From Fibrobacter sp. UWR2 (GTDB taxonomy: Bacteria; Fibrobacterota; Fibrobacteria; Fibrobacterales; Fibrobacteraceae): DNA of 64,000 nucleotides. The notes under the pieces were generated by a model. It did no database searches. It was not told the DNA's origin and saw only the letters and a program-made list of their open reading frames with translations. The stretch spans positions 1 to 64,000 of the forward strand of contig NZ_MWQE01000006.1 in assembly GCF_002210285.1 (NCBI RefSeq). The letters are read 5' to 3'. The translations under genes were made by a program, and so were the position numbers. Positions 1 to 11,854 of this stretch are shown one piece after another; position 1 is the first letter of the stretch; each line of letters starts with the position of its first letter.

Positions 1-54
1 CTTCGCCGATGGTACCTGGCCCCCGGGCCCGGGAGAGTAGGGCGCCGCTGGATT
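1..54 (+). rRNA. rrf: 5S ribosomal RNA, 3' end only
   Basis: The first bases read as the 3' third of a bacterial 5S rRNA: a CCGATGGTAC segment, a C-rich/G-rich hairpin, the conserved GGGAGAGTAGG motif, and a closing CGCCGCTGG stretch. The gene begins before the window, so only the tail is visible. A strong terminator follows directly, which fits the end of an rRNA operon. The exact 3' end is uncertain by a few bases because the 5' strand of the closing helix is not in the window. Confidence 0.85.
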
Positions 55-57
55 CAC

Positions 58-96
58 GCCCCGCTTGCCGTAAACGGCGAGCGGGGCTTTTTTTTT
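58..96 (+). terminator. Rho-independent terminator of the rRNA operon
   Basis: A 13-bp stem (58-70 with 75-87, one G-T wobble) closes a TAAA loop and is followed by a run of nine T at 88-96. It lies just after the 5S end. Confidence 0.92.
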
Positions 97-250
97 ATAC
101 CCCCGACAATCCCGCGGGCTTTTTGTCCATTAATGTCCACACTAGCGTGATTATTCCTGTCTTTTTACTTCGTAAAAAGGTAGTTTCGATGCATGGCTAT
201 TGCGTTCTCATCAACGCTTTTGGCTACAGTCCCGCTTTTCTGGGGGTATT

Positions 251-287
251 TCAATTAACATTATATATATTAACTTTAGTTAATTGA
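251..287. promoter_or_regulatory. AT-rich inverted repeats before the fibro-slime gene
   Basis: TCAATTAAC (251-259) and GTTAATTGA (279-287) are exact inverted repeats around a TATATATAT core. An inner copy, ATTAACT (269-275) with AGTTAAT (278-284), gives three half-sites in 37 bp. The element sits 22 bp before the start codon, where promoter and operator are expected. The rest of 97-309 holds a small hairpin (161-179) and no gene I can support. The bound protein is unknown. Confidence 0.45.
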
Positions 288-309
288 TGTCTGCGCTAAA
301 GGAGTTGGT

Positions 310-3300
310 ATGAAGCGCGTGTGTTTGGGTGTTTTGGCTGTTTTTTTGCTCGGTTCCATCGCATGGGCCGACCTTACGTTGCATTTCCAGTCGCCTTGGC
401 GGGACGATGCGACAAGAAGTGACTATGTGCCGCATGTTCTGGGTGGTGCGGGCGGCGATTACAACCCGCATTTCGATGCAACTTCCACGACGATGATGAA
501 GGCCGATGGCGACGGTTGGTTCACCTACACGTGGGTTGGCAAGTCGCTGGCAGATTTCCAGGAATGGATGAGCTTCAATATCAAGGGGTGCCCGAATACT
601 GCCGACTACAACTACAACCAGAACAATTGCGTTCCATGGGGTTCTAATGAGTTCAGGATGGGCGAGTTCTTCGGCACCGAAACGGAACTATGGCTCTATA
701 CGAAGGCGGATGGATCTTACGAGAAGTCGTTCATGGCTCCAGGCTCGAAAATCGTGTGGTTCAAGAGTCCGTGGGGCAACAAGTCGCTGCCGCAGATGAT
801 TTTCGGTGCGGATTCCGTGCTGATGCGCTTTATTCCCGGCGAAGCTTCCAAGTGCGGCTGGTTCTACGGTTCTGTGACTCCGACGATGATGTCGTCGAAT
901 CCGGTCCAGAGCGCTTACTTTATTCGGTATAAGTCTCCGTGGTATGCCGTGCCTGCAGATTCCGATGCGGCCATAGACCTCTCGGTGGCGCTTGCTGCAA
1001 GTGATACTATCTATGTGGATGGTACTTCGGCTGCTCCCGAGGCCTCGCTCACGATGGGCACGAAGGGTGAATGCTTCGACCCGACGCGCGTGCTCCATGT
1101 TTACCACCCGTGGCGTAGCAACACGAGTTACCGTGACAGCGCCTTCTACATCACGATTGGCAACAACATCCTGAACCAGCCGACGCCGCTTGCTGCCGAT
1201 GGAAAGTACAAGTACTGGCGCGAGATTAGCTTTGACGATACGCTAGTGAGTTCCCCGAAGTGGAATTCCACCATGGCTCAAGTCCAGCTTTTGCGTGGCC
1301 AGAACGAATGGCCTCAGCACCCGTACTTCGAGGAGGCTGACCGTCCGCTCGCATCGGACCTTTTCCCTGCCGGCATTTACGAGACATGGATGTTCGCGAG
1401 CACGTCGATGGGCGTGAAGGATTTTGTCTACTATCCGCTTGAACCGAAGGTTGTCCGCCTGCTTTCGCCGTGGGACGACATGTCGCCCTCGATGCTGATT
1501 GTATCGATGGACGATACGGTAAAGATGGGCCCCCTGCCGATGGACCGCCAGAAGGATACCTGCGGCTGGTACGAAGGAACCTACTACAAGCATACTGACG
1601 AGTGGAAAGTGTATTTCAAGCAGACGTTCGGCATGGATTACTACTCGATGTCGGGTATAGTGGGCGAGAACAAGCCCGCGGGTGAGGCCGTGTATCTGGA
1701 TTCCGTGCTCAAGGTGCGCGATACGGTGTGGGTGCATCCTTATCCTGTCTCGAGCAGTGCGCCCCTCCTGGATGTCGCGTTCCCGAATCACCTGGGGCGT
1801 TGCCCGGAGATGAAGATTTCGGCGATGGTGCTGGACTGGGCCGGCGAATCGTACCCGGACAATATCGACGTAGACTTTGGCGGCATCTATAACGGCAATC
1901 CGTATACGACCATCTGGGGGAAGAACCAGAATGGCGAAATGGATTCGCTCAAAACTTGTGGTGGGCATGTGCTGGGAATGGTGCTGCCGACGCTCGTAAA
2001 CGGGCTCCCTGCTCGCGTGGATTCGCTGGATTATCCGTGGTACCAGTGTTCTGCCGCGCACGAGATTGAGAAGTGGTTTGTGCCGCAGGTTGTGGCGACC
2101 GATGCCGCGGGCAAGGAATACACGAACGCTACATGCCGCGATATCGATCTCACGCTTGACGAGGAAGGTTTCTGGCTCGCGGATTTCACGAACGAGGACG
2201 ACTGTAACGACACGATTAATCCGGGATTCTACCCGGTGGACGATTTCGAGTACCTGGATTCGGCGAAGACGGTGAAGAACCCGAAGTTCGACTGGAACGT
2301 GAACGGGTGTAGGCACAACTACAGCTTCGCGATGAAGATCTCGGCACAGTTCCAGTACATTCCCGGCCAGTACTTCGAGTTCCGCGGTGACGATGACGTA
2401 TGGGTGTTTATCGACAACCGCCTTGCGGTAGATATCGGCGGGTGCCATAGTCCGGTGGAAGGTGCGGTGAACCTTGATACGATGGGGCTCGAGGAAGGAA
2501 AGATATACCCGTTCCACATATTCTTCTCTGAACGCAACGCGACGGGTTCGAACTTCAAGATGCGAACCTCCATCAACCTGCAGACGGAAAAGCGCTACTT
2601 CCCGGTCGAGGAACCGACGAGCGATGGTACGATTGAGTATACGATTCTGCAGATTCTTACGGAAGAGAACCTGACCTGCGACATATCGAGCGTGGGCAAG
2701 GTGGATACGACGCTTGCGGAATCCGTGTTCATTCTGTACGGGCAGAACGCGGTGAAGGACGGCGAGACGCTCAAGCCTGGGCTGAACTACGGTGGTATCA
2801 ATATCAGCGAGAACATGGCGGGCTTCGTTATCGATACGGCTGCAATAGTGCGTGCGCGTGCGCTGCCGCCGGGAATGTATGTGCTGCGGTTCTACCTTGT
2901 GGCGGACCCGAGCCAGAGTTCGGAAGTCTACTTTGAGGTGCCTGAGTACCCGTTGCCCGATATCGCGTTTGCCGATGCGGCTGGCGAACCGTTTGACCCG
3001 ACTGGATACAACCTGCTCCTGGAACGGATGGGGCTCCCCGAGAACAACGGCTCGAAGGATACGCTCATGGCGTTTGTATCTTACCCGGTGACGATAATGG
3101 TGACATACATCGGGCAGGTCTGCGCGGATTGTATTATCACGGTAGACCTCTCTACGACGGATTCGCTTTCGTTCCTGGATGCGAACGGTCAGCCGATTAC
3201 AAGTGTCACGACCGATTCAACAGGGTATGCGACATTCTACGTGATGGGATATGCGGCGGTGAATGATGCCTCGTTCACGGTTTCGGGTAGCGAGGTTGCG

Positions 3301-4524
3301 AACAAGCTTGTGTGGGGCGGCATCAACATGATGGAACCGCCGGTACCCTATGCGGGCAAGGGCTACATGTACGACCGCGATGGCGACGGCATTGCCGACA
3401 GCCTGTACATACCGTTCAGCGAGCCGTTCGATACCGATATTCCCGATACGCTGGCGTGGTCGTTCGGGGATTCCGCATGGCATGTGACAACGCCGGTAGA
3501 GAACGTGAGGAGCCTGATCCAGAATGGGTCGGACCTCGTAATCACGGCGGACAATCTTGTGGAAAAGGTATTTACTGGCGGCAACAAGGACGTGTACCAG
3601 GGTGGCCTGCATTACCATTACACCTATTGGGACGAGGACAAGGGCGACTCGATTTCGCTTTCGATGAACGGCACCGTCGAGGACCGCATCGGGCCTGTGC
3701 TGCTCAGCGCCATTGTTACGCCGGGTAAGGATAAATTGACGACACTGACCCTGTTGCTGAGCGAGGCGACGCTAGATACGAGCCTGGGTGCTATTGACAT
3801 GTTCGACTTTACGATTTGGCGCATGGGTGAGGAAGTCTCCCAGCAGATGGTTGTCCCGCGCATGACGAGGATGCAGAACGGTGTTCGCTACGACTTGTAT
3901 TTCTATGGCGATGAGACGGCGGTGTTGCCTGCCGTGGGTGATTCCGTGAGGCTTATGCCGGGCGTGATTCGCGACCTGAACGGGAACGTTCCGCACATCG
4001 CGAACCCCTGGGTGAGGATTATCGGTGGGCAGCGTCTGTTGGTAGATGTGCCGGGGCTCGTGACCTTGACCGAGGAGCGCGCCATAGAGACGGCCCAGTG
4101 GGAAAGCAGCGTGACTCCTATGGCGATTCCTCCGGAGCAGTCGCTGAAGGACGCTATCGAACAGACGGGACTTCCTGGCCAGATGCTCAATTACGACTTG
4201 CAGGAACTTGGCCTTACGGCGAGCGATACGGTCTCCATCGATTCCATAAGGATTGTATGGAACGTGAGCTACTTCTCGACGCTCGGGCAGTTCGTGAACA
4301 AGGCCAAGGGTTCGATCGCCTGCTCGGATCCCGTGATATTTAACGGGGACTGCCGCACTAACCCTGCTAAGGTGTTCCTGGCATGGAATGGCCGCAGCGA
4401 CAAGGGAAGGCTCGTCGGGACGGGCGCATACATCTCGAAGCTTGACTGGAAGGTGATGGCGGGCCGCAAGGCGGTCGGCAAGCGCGACGACACCTTCACG
4501 ATGGGCGTGCGCCGCGGAAAATAG
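310..4524 (+). CDS. Secreted fibro-slime domain protein
   Basis: A 1404-residue surface protein. The start is fixed by AAAGGAG at 298-304 and by a clean signal peptide (MKRVCLGVLAVFLLGSIAWA). The N-terminal half repeats short modules built around an F-x-SPW motif. A fibro-slime domain lies at about residues 490-765, with FWLADFTNEDDC, a GDDDVWVFIDN core and a NATGSNFKM segment. The C-terminal part has Ig-like stretches and ends in a FlgD-like segment (FLAWNGRSDKGR) and a basic tail, as in exported Fibrobacter proteins. Fibro-slime domains are known from Fibrobacter and from Dictyostelium slime proteins and are thought to act in adhesion or fibre contact; the ligand is unknown. It is alone between two terminators. 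Confidence 0.88.
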   Translation: MKRVCLGVLAVFLLGSIAWADLTLHFQSPWRDDATRSDYVPHVLGGAGGDYNPHFDATSTTMMKADGDGWFTYTWVGKSLADFQEWMSFNIKGCPNTADYNYNQNNCVPWGSNEFRMGEFFGTETELWLYTKADGSYEKSFMAPGSKIVWFKSPWGNKSLPQMIFGADSVLMRFIPGEASKCGWFYGSVTPTMMSSNPVQSAYFIRYKSPWYAVPADSDAAIDLSVALAASDTIYVDGTSAAPEASLTMGTKGECFDPTRVLHVYHPWRSNTSYRDSAFYITIGNNILNQPTPLAADGKYKYWREISFDDTLVSSPKWNSTMAQVQLLRGQNEWPQHPYFEEADRPLASDLFPAGIYETWMFASTSMGVKDFVYYPLEPKVVRLLSPWDDMSPSMLIVSMDDTVKMGPLPMDRQKDTCGWYEGTYYKHTDEWKVYFKQTFGMDYYSMSGIVGENKPAGEAVYLDSVLKVRDTVWVHPYPVSSSAPLLDVAFPNHLGRCPEMKISAMVLDWAGESYPDNIDVDFGGIYNGNPYTTIWGKNQNGEMDSLKTCGGHVLGMVLPTLVNGLPARVDSLDYPWYQCSAAHEIEKWFVPQVVATDAAGKEYTNATCRDIDLTLDEEGFWLADFTNEDDCNDTINPGFYPVDDFEYLDSAKTVKNPKFDWNVNGCRHNYSFAMKISAQFQYIPGQYFEFRGDDDVWVFIDNRLAVDIGGCHSPVEGAVNLDTMGLEEGKIYPFHIFFSERNATGSNFKMRTSINLQTEKRYFPVEEPTSDGTIEYTILQILTEENLTCDISSVGKVDTTLAESVFILYGQNAVKDGETLKPGLNYGGINISENMAGFVIDTAAIVRARALPPGMYVLRFYLVADPSQSSEVYFEVPEYPLPDIAFADAAGEPFDPTGYNLLLERMGLPENNGSKDTLMAFVSYPVTIMVTYIGQVCADCIITVDLSTTDSLSFLDANGQPITSVTTDSTGYATFYVMGYAAVNDASFTVSGSEVANKLVWGGINMMEPPVPYAGKGYMYDRDGDGIADSLYIPFSEPFDTDIPDTLAWSFGDSAWHVTTPVENVRSLIQNGSDLVITADNLVEKVFTGGNKDVYQGGLHYHYTYWDEDKGDSISLSMNGTVEDRIGPVLLSAIVTPGKDKLTTLTLLLSEATLDTSLGAIDMFDFTIWRMGEEVSQQMVVPRMTRMQNGVRYDLYFYGDETAVLPAVGDSVRLMPGVIRDLNGNVPHIANPWVRIIGGQRLLVDVPGLVTLTEERAIETAQWESSVTPMAIPPEQSLKDAIEQTGLPGQMLNYDLQELGLTASDTVSIDSIRIVWNVSYFSTLGQFVNKAKGSIACSDPVIFNGDCRTNPAKVFLAWNGRSDKGRLVGTGAYISKLDWKVMAGRKAVGKRDDTFTMGVRRGK

Positions 4525-4562
4525 CCGATTATTGCGTGTAAAATAAAGTTTACGCAGTGCTG

Positions 4563-4594
4563 AATTCTGCATTAATTCTAAATGCAGAATTTTT
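4563..4594 (+). terminator. Terminator after the fibro-slime gene
   Basis: An 11-bp perfect stem, AATTCTGCATT (4563-4573) with AATGCAGAATT (4581-4591), has a 7-base loop and is followed by T residues. It lies 40 bp after the stop codon. Confidence 0.88.
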
Positions 4595-4609
4595 CTGTAT
4601 ACTACATGC

Positions 4610-4638
4610 TTGACATTGCAACCTTATTTCTGTAGGTT
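4610..4638 (+). promoter_or_regulatory. Promoter of the broken CUB/InlB gene
   Basis: TTGACA at 4610-4615 is followed after 17 bp by TAGGTT at 4633-4638, 49 bp before the ancestral ATG. The intact paralogue has the same arrangement (TTGACT, 17 bp, TAGATT) at nearly the same distance, which supports both calls. Confidence 0.6.
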
Positions 4639-4681
4639 TAGGGTAACATTTTTGTAACAACGTCAAAAAGGACGGCTTTCC

Positions 4682-7600
4682 ATGAAAAAGGGTTTTCATG
4701 TGTTTTCGTGTTTATGCTTATCGCCGTGTTCGCCGCGATAGCAAACGCCGGTCAAGTTTCGCTGCAGACGGGCGATGATGGCCAGTACATCAATATGCCG
4801 ACCTCCGGGACGGATACACTCGTTATCCCCTCGGGCGTGACGTCGTTCAAGGTGTATGATGATGGCCTTGGCGAGGACGATAATGGTAATCTAGGAAATT
4901 ATAGCAATAGTGCGAACGGGTATCTTGTGCTGAAGGCCCCTGCTGGAAATCTTCTGAAGATTACGGGTTCCATAAGCACAGAAAGCGGATGGGACTATCT
5001 GTATGTTTACGATGGAGATGTTGGTAGTGATATTCTTTTGAATGGGGAGAGTGGTGTATATAATTTAGATGAACTATCAAGCACGAATGCTTTTGCTACG
5101 CTGTATTTCCATTCGGATGAGAGTGTGACTAATTCCGGTCTGGAATTGACTATATCGCTTATTGAAGCGTCTACTCAACATACAATATCGTTAAATAGCG
5201 TTTCGGGAGGATCCGTTAGCAGCGATAAGTTGACAGCGAAAGTTGGTGAAACAGTGACGTTGTCGCTGACTCCAGGCGAAAACAATGTGTCAAACGGCGC
5301 TATGGTTGTTGCTGAGGGCGGAAAATCTGTGCCGGTTTCTGGAGGTGTTTGGTACGCAGGTAACACGGCGACATTTGTTATGCCCAATAGTAGTGTTGAG
5401 GTAACGCCTTCGTTTGTCGGTAAAGACGATGCCTTTATCAATATGCCAGTATCGGGAATAGCATCTTTCAAAATTCCTGCGGGCGTAACTTCGTTCAAAG
5501 TGTATGATGATGGTGGTTCGGATGGAAACTACGGTAATGGTGCTTGGGGATATCTTGTTTTGCAGGCTCCGGAAGGATTGTCTTTGATGGTATCTGGGAA
5601 AGTGAAAACAGAACAGGGGTATGACTATCTTACGGTATACAGCGGTTATATGGATGCGGCTTCTTCATGCGACCAGGGTTGTTACAAACTGATCGAGAGA
5701 GTGGAGGGTGCGAATATTTCCGTTGGGCCTGTTGTCAGTTTTGGAAATGTTATGACACTTTACTTTCATTCGGATGGTGGCGTTTCTGATGACGGTCTTG
5801 ACTTGACCGTATCTATTGTTGATGCGTCGACTCCGCATGCGGTATCGGTTAGCGATGCATCGGGTGGATCTGTCAGCAGTGATAAGGCGACAGCTTATGT
5901 TGGGGATCTTGTGACATTGACTTTGACTCCAGATGAAAACAAATTTATAAGTGGCGTTTCCGTTGTCGATGAGGATGGAAAACCAGTGGAGGTAACGGGA
6001 GGAACTTGGTATTCTGGAAATACAGTAACATTTGTGATGCCTTTAAGCAATGTTACGGTGAATGCCGTATTTGCCGAAAGTATCACGGCGGAAAGCGGAG
6101 CTTTTATCAATATGCCGGTATCGGGGAAAGAGTATCTCTCCATTCCTGCAGGCGTAACTTCGTTCAAGGTTTATGATGATGGTGGTAAGAATGGAAATCA
6201 CAGCGATTATACAGACGGATATTTGGAACTTTCCGCTCCGATGGGGTATTCTTTGGCTGTGTCGGGGACTGTGAATTCTAGTGACGGATGTGGTTATGTT
6301 ACGGTGTATGATGGCGTTAGTGCCAATTACATAATTTTGGATGAAAAGACAGGCTTGAATGAGGATGTTGGGCCGGTTGTCAGCACGGAAAATGTGATGA
6401 CAATTAGATTCTCTTCAAGTTATTGCTCTGTACAAGCGGGCCTTGACTTGACAGTCACTCTTGTGGACAAGACTGCTCCTCATACGATTACTCTGAATAC
6501 TGCTGAAGCAGGGACTATTGCTAGCGACAAGGAATCTGCGGCCTTAGGGGAAGAAGTTACGTTGACATTAACGCCAAACAGCGGCAAGTTTATAGGAGGT
6601 GTTTCTGTTGTTGATGAAAACGGAAATGCTGTGAAAACATCGGATGTCGTGTGGTACGCTAATGACAATACGGTGAAGTTTATTATGCCTTATAGTAATG
6701 TTGTTGTAACGCCGATATTTGTAGATCTCATTACAGCAGAGGGTGGGGCGTATGTTAATATGCCTGTTGACGGAACTATGGAAATAACAATTCCTGCGGG
6801 TGTTGCTTCATTCAATGTTTATGACGATGGTGGTAAAAATGAGAATTATAGCGATGGTGCCAATGGTTCTATTGTACTGACTGCGCCAGAAAACTACACG
6901 TTCTTGGTTACAGGGACGATTAATACAGAACGTGGTTGGGATTATCTGAATATTTATGAAGACAAAAATACTCTTTTAGATGATTTGAGCGGAAGTACTG
7001 ATATTGGAAACATTGCTAGTGAAGAACGTACCATAACTATTAATTTCCGTTCCGATGGAGGTTCTAATTATTCCGGTCTTGATTTGAAAGTTTCATTGGT
7101 AAACTATTCTACACAACATAATATTGATATCGCGAATTTGCAAGGCGGAACGGTTACTAGCAATAAGGCTACAGCCATGTTGGGAGAAACCGTTGAACTG
7201 GACGTGGACTTGAATGCGAATACTTGGCTGAACAGAATCGATGTTGCTGATGAGAATGGATCCGCAATCAGTGTCCAAGGTGGAACATGGTATACAAGCA
7301 GCGCTGCCACATTTACAATGCCTTATTCAGATGTGACTGTTACGCCTGATTATGCGACAACACCTTCTGCGGCGGGAGGGCTTTATGTCAATATGCCCGC
7401 AAATGGTTCAGAACAAATAACGATTCCGAGTGGGGTTTCTTCGTTCAAATTATACGATGATGGCGGTAGAGATGGAAATTATACTGGTGCCAGCGGATGG
7501 TTGGAATTGATTGCGCCCGAAGGAAAAGTTCTCCAAGTAATGGGTTATGGGCAAATGTATGATAATGGAAAGGATGGCGATGGTTAACTTACCATTTACA

Positions 7601-10600
7601 ATGGCGACGATAGCGGTGAAAGACTTTTGGACAGATGGTATCGTTCGACATGGACTGCTATTGACCCCGTTCAAAGCATCGGAAATGTAGTGACAATAGA
7701 GTTTGAAGCCAATTATGGAACTGCCGCGGGCTTTGAATTGACTGTGTCTGTCCTTGATGCTCCGCCACCTCTTACGATAACATATCTCCCGACAACGGGA
7801 GGAACATTGACTGGGCCGACATCTGCGCAATATCGTGAAACTGTGGAAATGGATGTGTCGACTGAAACGGGTTATCTGTTGAGCCGTGTTGATGTTGTTG
7901 GAACAGATGACAATTCCCCGGTTGAAGTAAATGGTGGACATTGGTATTCTGGCAACGAGGTTAGTTTTGTTATGCCTAACAAGGATGTCTCCGTGACGGC
8001 GCGATTTACAGATAACCTCACTGTGGCGGGGGGACTTTATGTGGTTATGCCAACGGACAACAGCAGATTAAAAGTGTTTGTCCCCAATGGAGTGTCGTCA
8101 TTCAAGATATATCGTGATAATTTTAACGACTATTGGGGTCGCGGCTGGATAGAATTGCAGGCCCCAGATGGGTATGTCCTTCAAGTAAGTGGGTTGACGG
8201 ATGACCTTTCTGGGATTTTGTCAATAGAAGAAAACGGTGAGTATGGAGATTATTGTGCCTGGGGTTATTGCGGTACAGACAAGGAAACGATTGTCTCTCA
8301 ATATTCACAGATTAAACTGAGATATGAATCTGATGATCCCAACGATGATCTTGATTTAACAGTGACGCTTATAGATGCAACTACGTCGCATTCTGTTAGA
8401 ATTGCAGAAAATATTGTTGGCGGAACTATTGAAAGCGATCCTACATCTGCTACCGTTCGGGAATGGATTCATTTGACGGCAACGCCTAACGATGGTTATT
8501 TGCTTTCGTCCGTTGATGTGACGGATTCACTTGGAAATTCTGTAGAGGTCGAAAATGGCAAGTGGTATTCGGAAAATCAGGCCGGATTCTATATGCCTGC
8601 CATGTATGTGACGGTTTCTCCGACATTTACAAATGACTTTACCGGATTGTCGGTAAACATGCCTGTATGGAATGACTTAAATGTCGTTGTTCCTGCCGGC
8701 GTGACCTCATTCAAGGTTTACGATGATGGCGGTGCGGACGGCGAATATACTAAAGAGGGTGGAACCGGATATCTTGTGATGACTGCTCCCGAAGGATATG
8801 TATTCCGTGTGTCGGGTACGGTATCTACTGGTTCGGACAATGATTATCTGCGTATTATTGACGGAGATAAATCTGGTGAAATCCTTTTGAATAGCTTGAG
8901 CGGGTACGAGAAAGATGTAGGAACGTATTATAGCACGGGCCGTGTCATGACATTGATGTTCAATACAAGTTATAGTGGAACTGCGTTTGAAGGTTTAGAC
9001 TTGACTGTAGAACTTGTGGATGCCTCTATAGAGCATGCAATAGCACTTACCTATAATAACCTAAGGGGAACCGTTTCTTCGGATAAGTCAACTGCGGCTA
9101 CGGGTGAAACTGTTACATTGACCGCGGTTCCAAGGAGCGACTATTTGCTAAAGGAAATACGTGTTACGGATGCAAATGGAAATTCCAAGAAGGTGACCGG
9201 CGGTACATGGGCGACATCGAATACGGCGACATTTACGATGCCTTATTCGGATGTTAATGCGGAGGCTATCTTTACAGATAACTGGACCTCGTCTGTGCTG
9301 TTTGTCAATATGCCTGCGTCGGGGGATATGACCGTAGATATACCTGAAGGTGTATCCTCGTTCAAGGTCTATGATGATGGTGGATTGAATGCGAGCAGTG
9401 TCTTGGGTGCGGATGGACATCTTGTATTGAGGGCGCCCATTGGGTATAGATTGCAGGCTTTGGGTTCAATAACTGGTCGTTATATGGCGATAGCGAGACT
9501 GTCTATTCACGATGGCGATGCTTCTGCATCTGTAATTAGTGCGGTTAATTCTGAATATATGGGCGGAACGAAGAATGTTACGACTGTGACGAGTTCTGGA
9601 AATGTGATGACTCTAGATTTTTCATGTAGCTCTATGATGGGAAAGGACTTTGGAAATCCGGCAGATATGCAGTTGGTTGTGACGCTTGTTGCGGCTGAGG
9701 CACACGAGGTCGCTTTGGGCAATTATGCTGGTGGAACAGCCTCCATCGACAAGGCAACAGCTTATCCTGGTGAAACGGTGACATTGACGGCTCATTCGGC
9801 GACGGGCTACATTCTTACCGGAGTCAATGTTGTGGACTCGGAAAATAGTCCTGTAAAGACGAGCGAGCCAACGTGGGATGCGGATAATACCGTAACGTTT
9901 GTCATGCCGAACGATGCTGTTACGGTGACGCCCCAGTTTACGGATAACCTGACTGCCGAAGGCGGGCTTTATATAAGGATGCCGTCTGGCGGAAATGCGA
10001 TGCAGTTTACTGTGCCCGAAGGGGTGACTTCGTTCAAGCTCTATGCAGCCGATGTGGATGAATATCATTGCACAAGCGATTATAGTGATAATATCATTGA
10101 ACTTGCTTCTACTAACGGAAGTGGATTCTTGATTGCGGGAAGTATTTCTTCGGATTCGTACTTGAATATCCATGACGGACAGATAGAATGGACGGAATAT
10201 CCTCCGCAGGATAGATACTATTGGGGCTATCAGTCAACAGATATAGGGCAGTATCAGAGTACCGGCGACACGGTAACGATATCCTACAACCGCTGCGAAG
10301 ATCTTGATTTGAAGGTGACTGTTGGCGGTGTTGCTACGAAATATACGGTTACGATTGCTGATGCTGTTGGAGGAACTGTTTCTAGCGATAAGGAAGAAGC
10401 TATTGCCGGGCAGACCATTGGCCTTGAAATTCGCCCCGATGCGACCCACATTTTGGAAGGCATCCGTGTTGAGGATACTGATGGCAATTCCGTTGTAGAG
10501 CTTGGAGCGACATGGTACAATTACGGTAATCCGTCGTTTACCATGCCTTCGACCAATATTACGGTTATCCCGGCATTTACGGATAATCTTACTGCAGAGG

Positions 10601-11841
10601 ATGGCTTGTTTATCAATATGCCGCGCAACGAATGGAATAGCTTGTATGCATCAATTCCTGGTAATGTCAAGTCGTTCAAGATATACGATGATGGTGGTAG
10701 TGATGGCAATTATATTACGCCTGTTAACGGAGAACTCTATATGCATGCTCCCGATGGATACGCCTTTAAGCTGACGGGTTCCATGACGGCATCAGCGGGT
10801 GGTCGCCTTGTAGTTGAAGTTGGAAGTAATGGAGATTATACTACTCATGAGATAGCCAGTGCGGGAGAAGGCCTCGCAACTGATGTCGGTACCATTATGG
10901 GCGATTACATGCAATTGAGGTTCCGGGGATGCGATAATGATAAGGAGTGCTATAGCGCCTAGACATACTCCGGTCTCGATTTGACTATGTCGCTCGTGAA
11001 GTCGGTTCATTATGCGGCTGTCGGCGTCAAAGAAGACGAAGAGGGTAAAATGGTGGCGACAATTGACGGCAACTATGATGATTATGACGATATTGACATC
11101 CCGATGGAGATTCCGGTCGATACGGTCGTGCTGAATCGCGAGTTCCGCGTCAGTGGCAATTCCGCGTATTCGACGCTTACCCTGCCCTTCGGCATTGCTC
11201 GCAACAAGATTGATGGCTTGGCCGATGTAGCTGAGTTTGGCGGTATTGAAATTAATCCGGAAACAGGCAAGAAACAGGTTGTGATGTATCGAGTGGATGA
11301 TGAACTACAGGCGAATACTCCCTATCTTGTGCAGCTGTCTGCAACGTCACTTGTATTCCATGGCGCTGTAGTGCTACAGCCGACTGTGGAACCCGTTACC
11401 AAGGTCGGAGAATGGGAATTCCGTGGAACCTTGGGTAGGATAGAGTGGTACGATGGCCATGAGGATCTTGGCAAGGTTTACGGATTTGCTGCGGGTAGCG
11501 GCGAAGGGGTCTCTCCGGGGCAGTTTGTGAAGGTCGCGTCGGGTGCGTGGATTAGGGCCTTGCGTGCCTATATCATCAAGAATCCTGCATCGTATGCAAG
11601 GGGCCTGGGTGCGGCTGCAACGCCTGCTGCCGTAGATGCGTCTATTCCGAACGAGATGGAAGTTGTGATTGTCGACCGTCCGAAGGATGGTGGCGAAGAA
11701 CAGACAACGGTTATTGGCCGCATAAATACCCGCACGGGCGAATTTACGATGGAACGTAATTACGACCTGAAGGGCCGCAAGCTGAATGGCAAGCCGGCTG
11801 CACGCGGCATGTACTACGGTAAAAAGAAGATTGTAAAGTAA
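4682..11841 (+). pseudogene. Giant CUB / InlB-repeat surface protein, broken by three lesions
   Basis: One reading frame runs from 4708 to 11841 but is cut by TAA at 7585-7587 and TAG at 10960-10962. Homology continues directly across both stops: the TAA falls where other modules have Tyr in a D-Y-L-x-x-Y-x-G motif. The natural start is ATG 4682 (MKKGFHVFS...), which matches the paralogue's MKTRFHVFF, but this frame shifts near 4705-4720, so the signal peptide is split (the rest reads LIAVFAAIANA). Restored, the product has ten CUB-like modules (each with V-x-SFKVYDDGG), nine divergent InlB-B-like repeats, and a C-terminal domain ending YDLKGRKLNGKPAARGMYYG. A shorter start at GTG 4708 or ATG 4714 could still yield a secreted 950-residue fragment. 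The coding DNA is richer in A+T than the paralogue. Assembly errors are the main alternative to real decay. Confidence 0.85.
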
Positions 11842-11854
11842 GGGAGGATTGAAA

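Noticed and set aside
4700-4722. Programmed -1 frameshift in the signal peptide
   Set aside because: There is no X-XXY-YYZ slippery heptamer and no clear downstream stem; the intact sister gene has no shift. A lesion is simpler.
4682-11841. Stop-codon reassignment or recoding in the giant gene
   Set aside because: TAA, TAG and TGA all end other genes here normally, and no selenocysteine- or pyrrolysine-type element is visible near the two internal stops.
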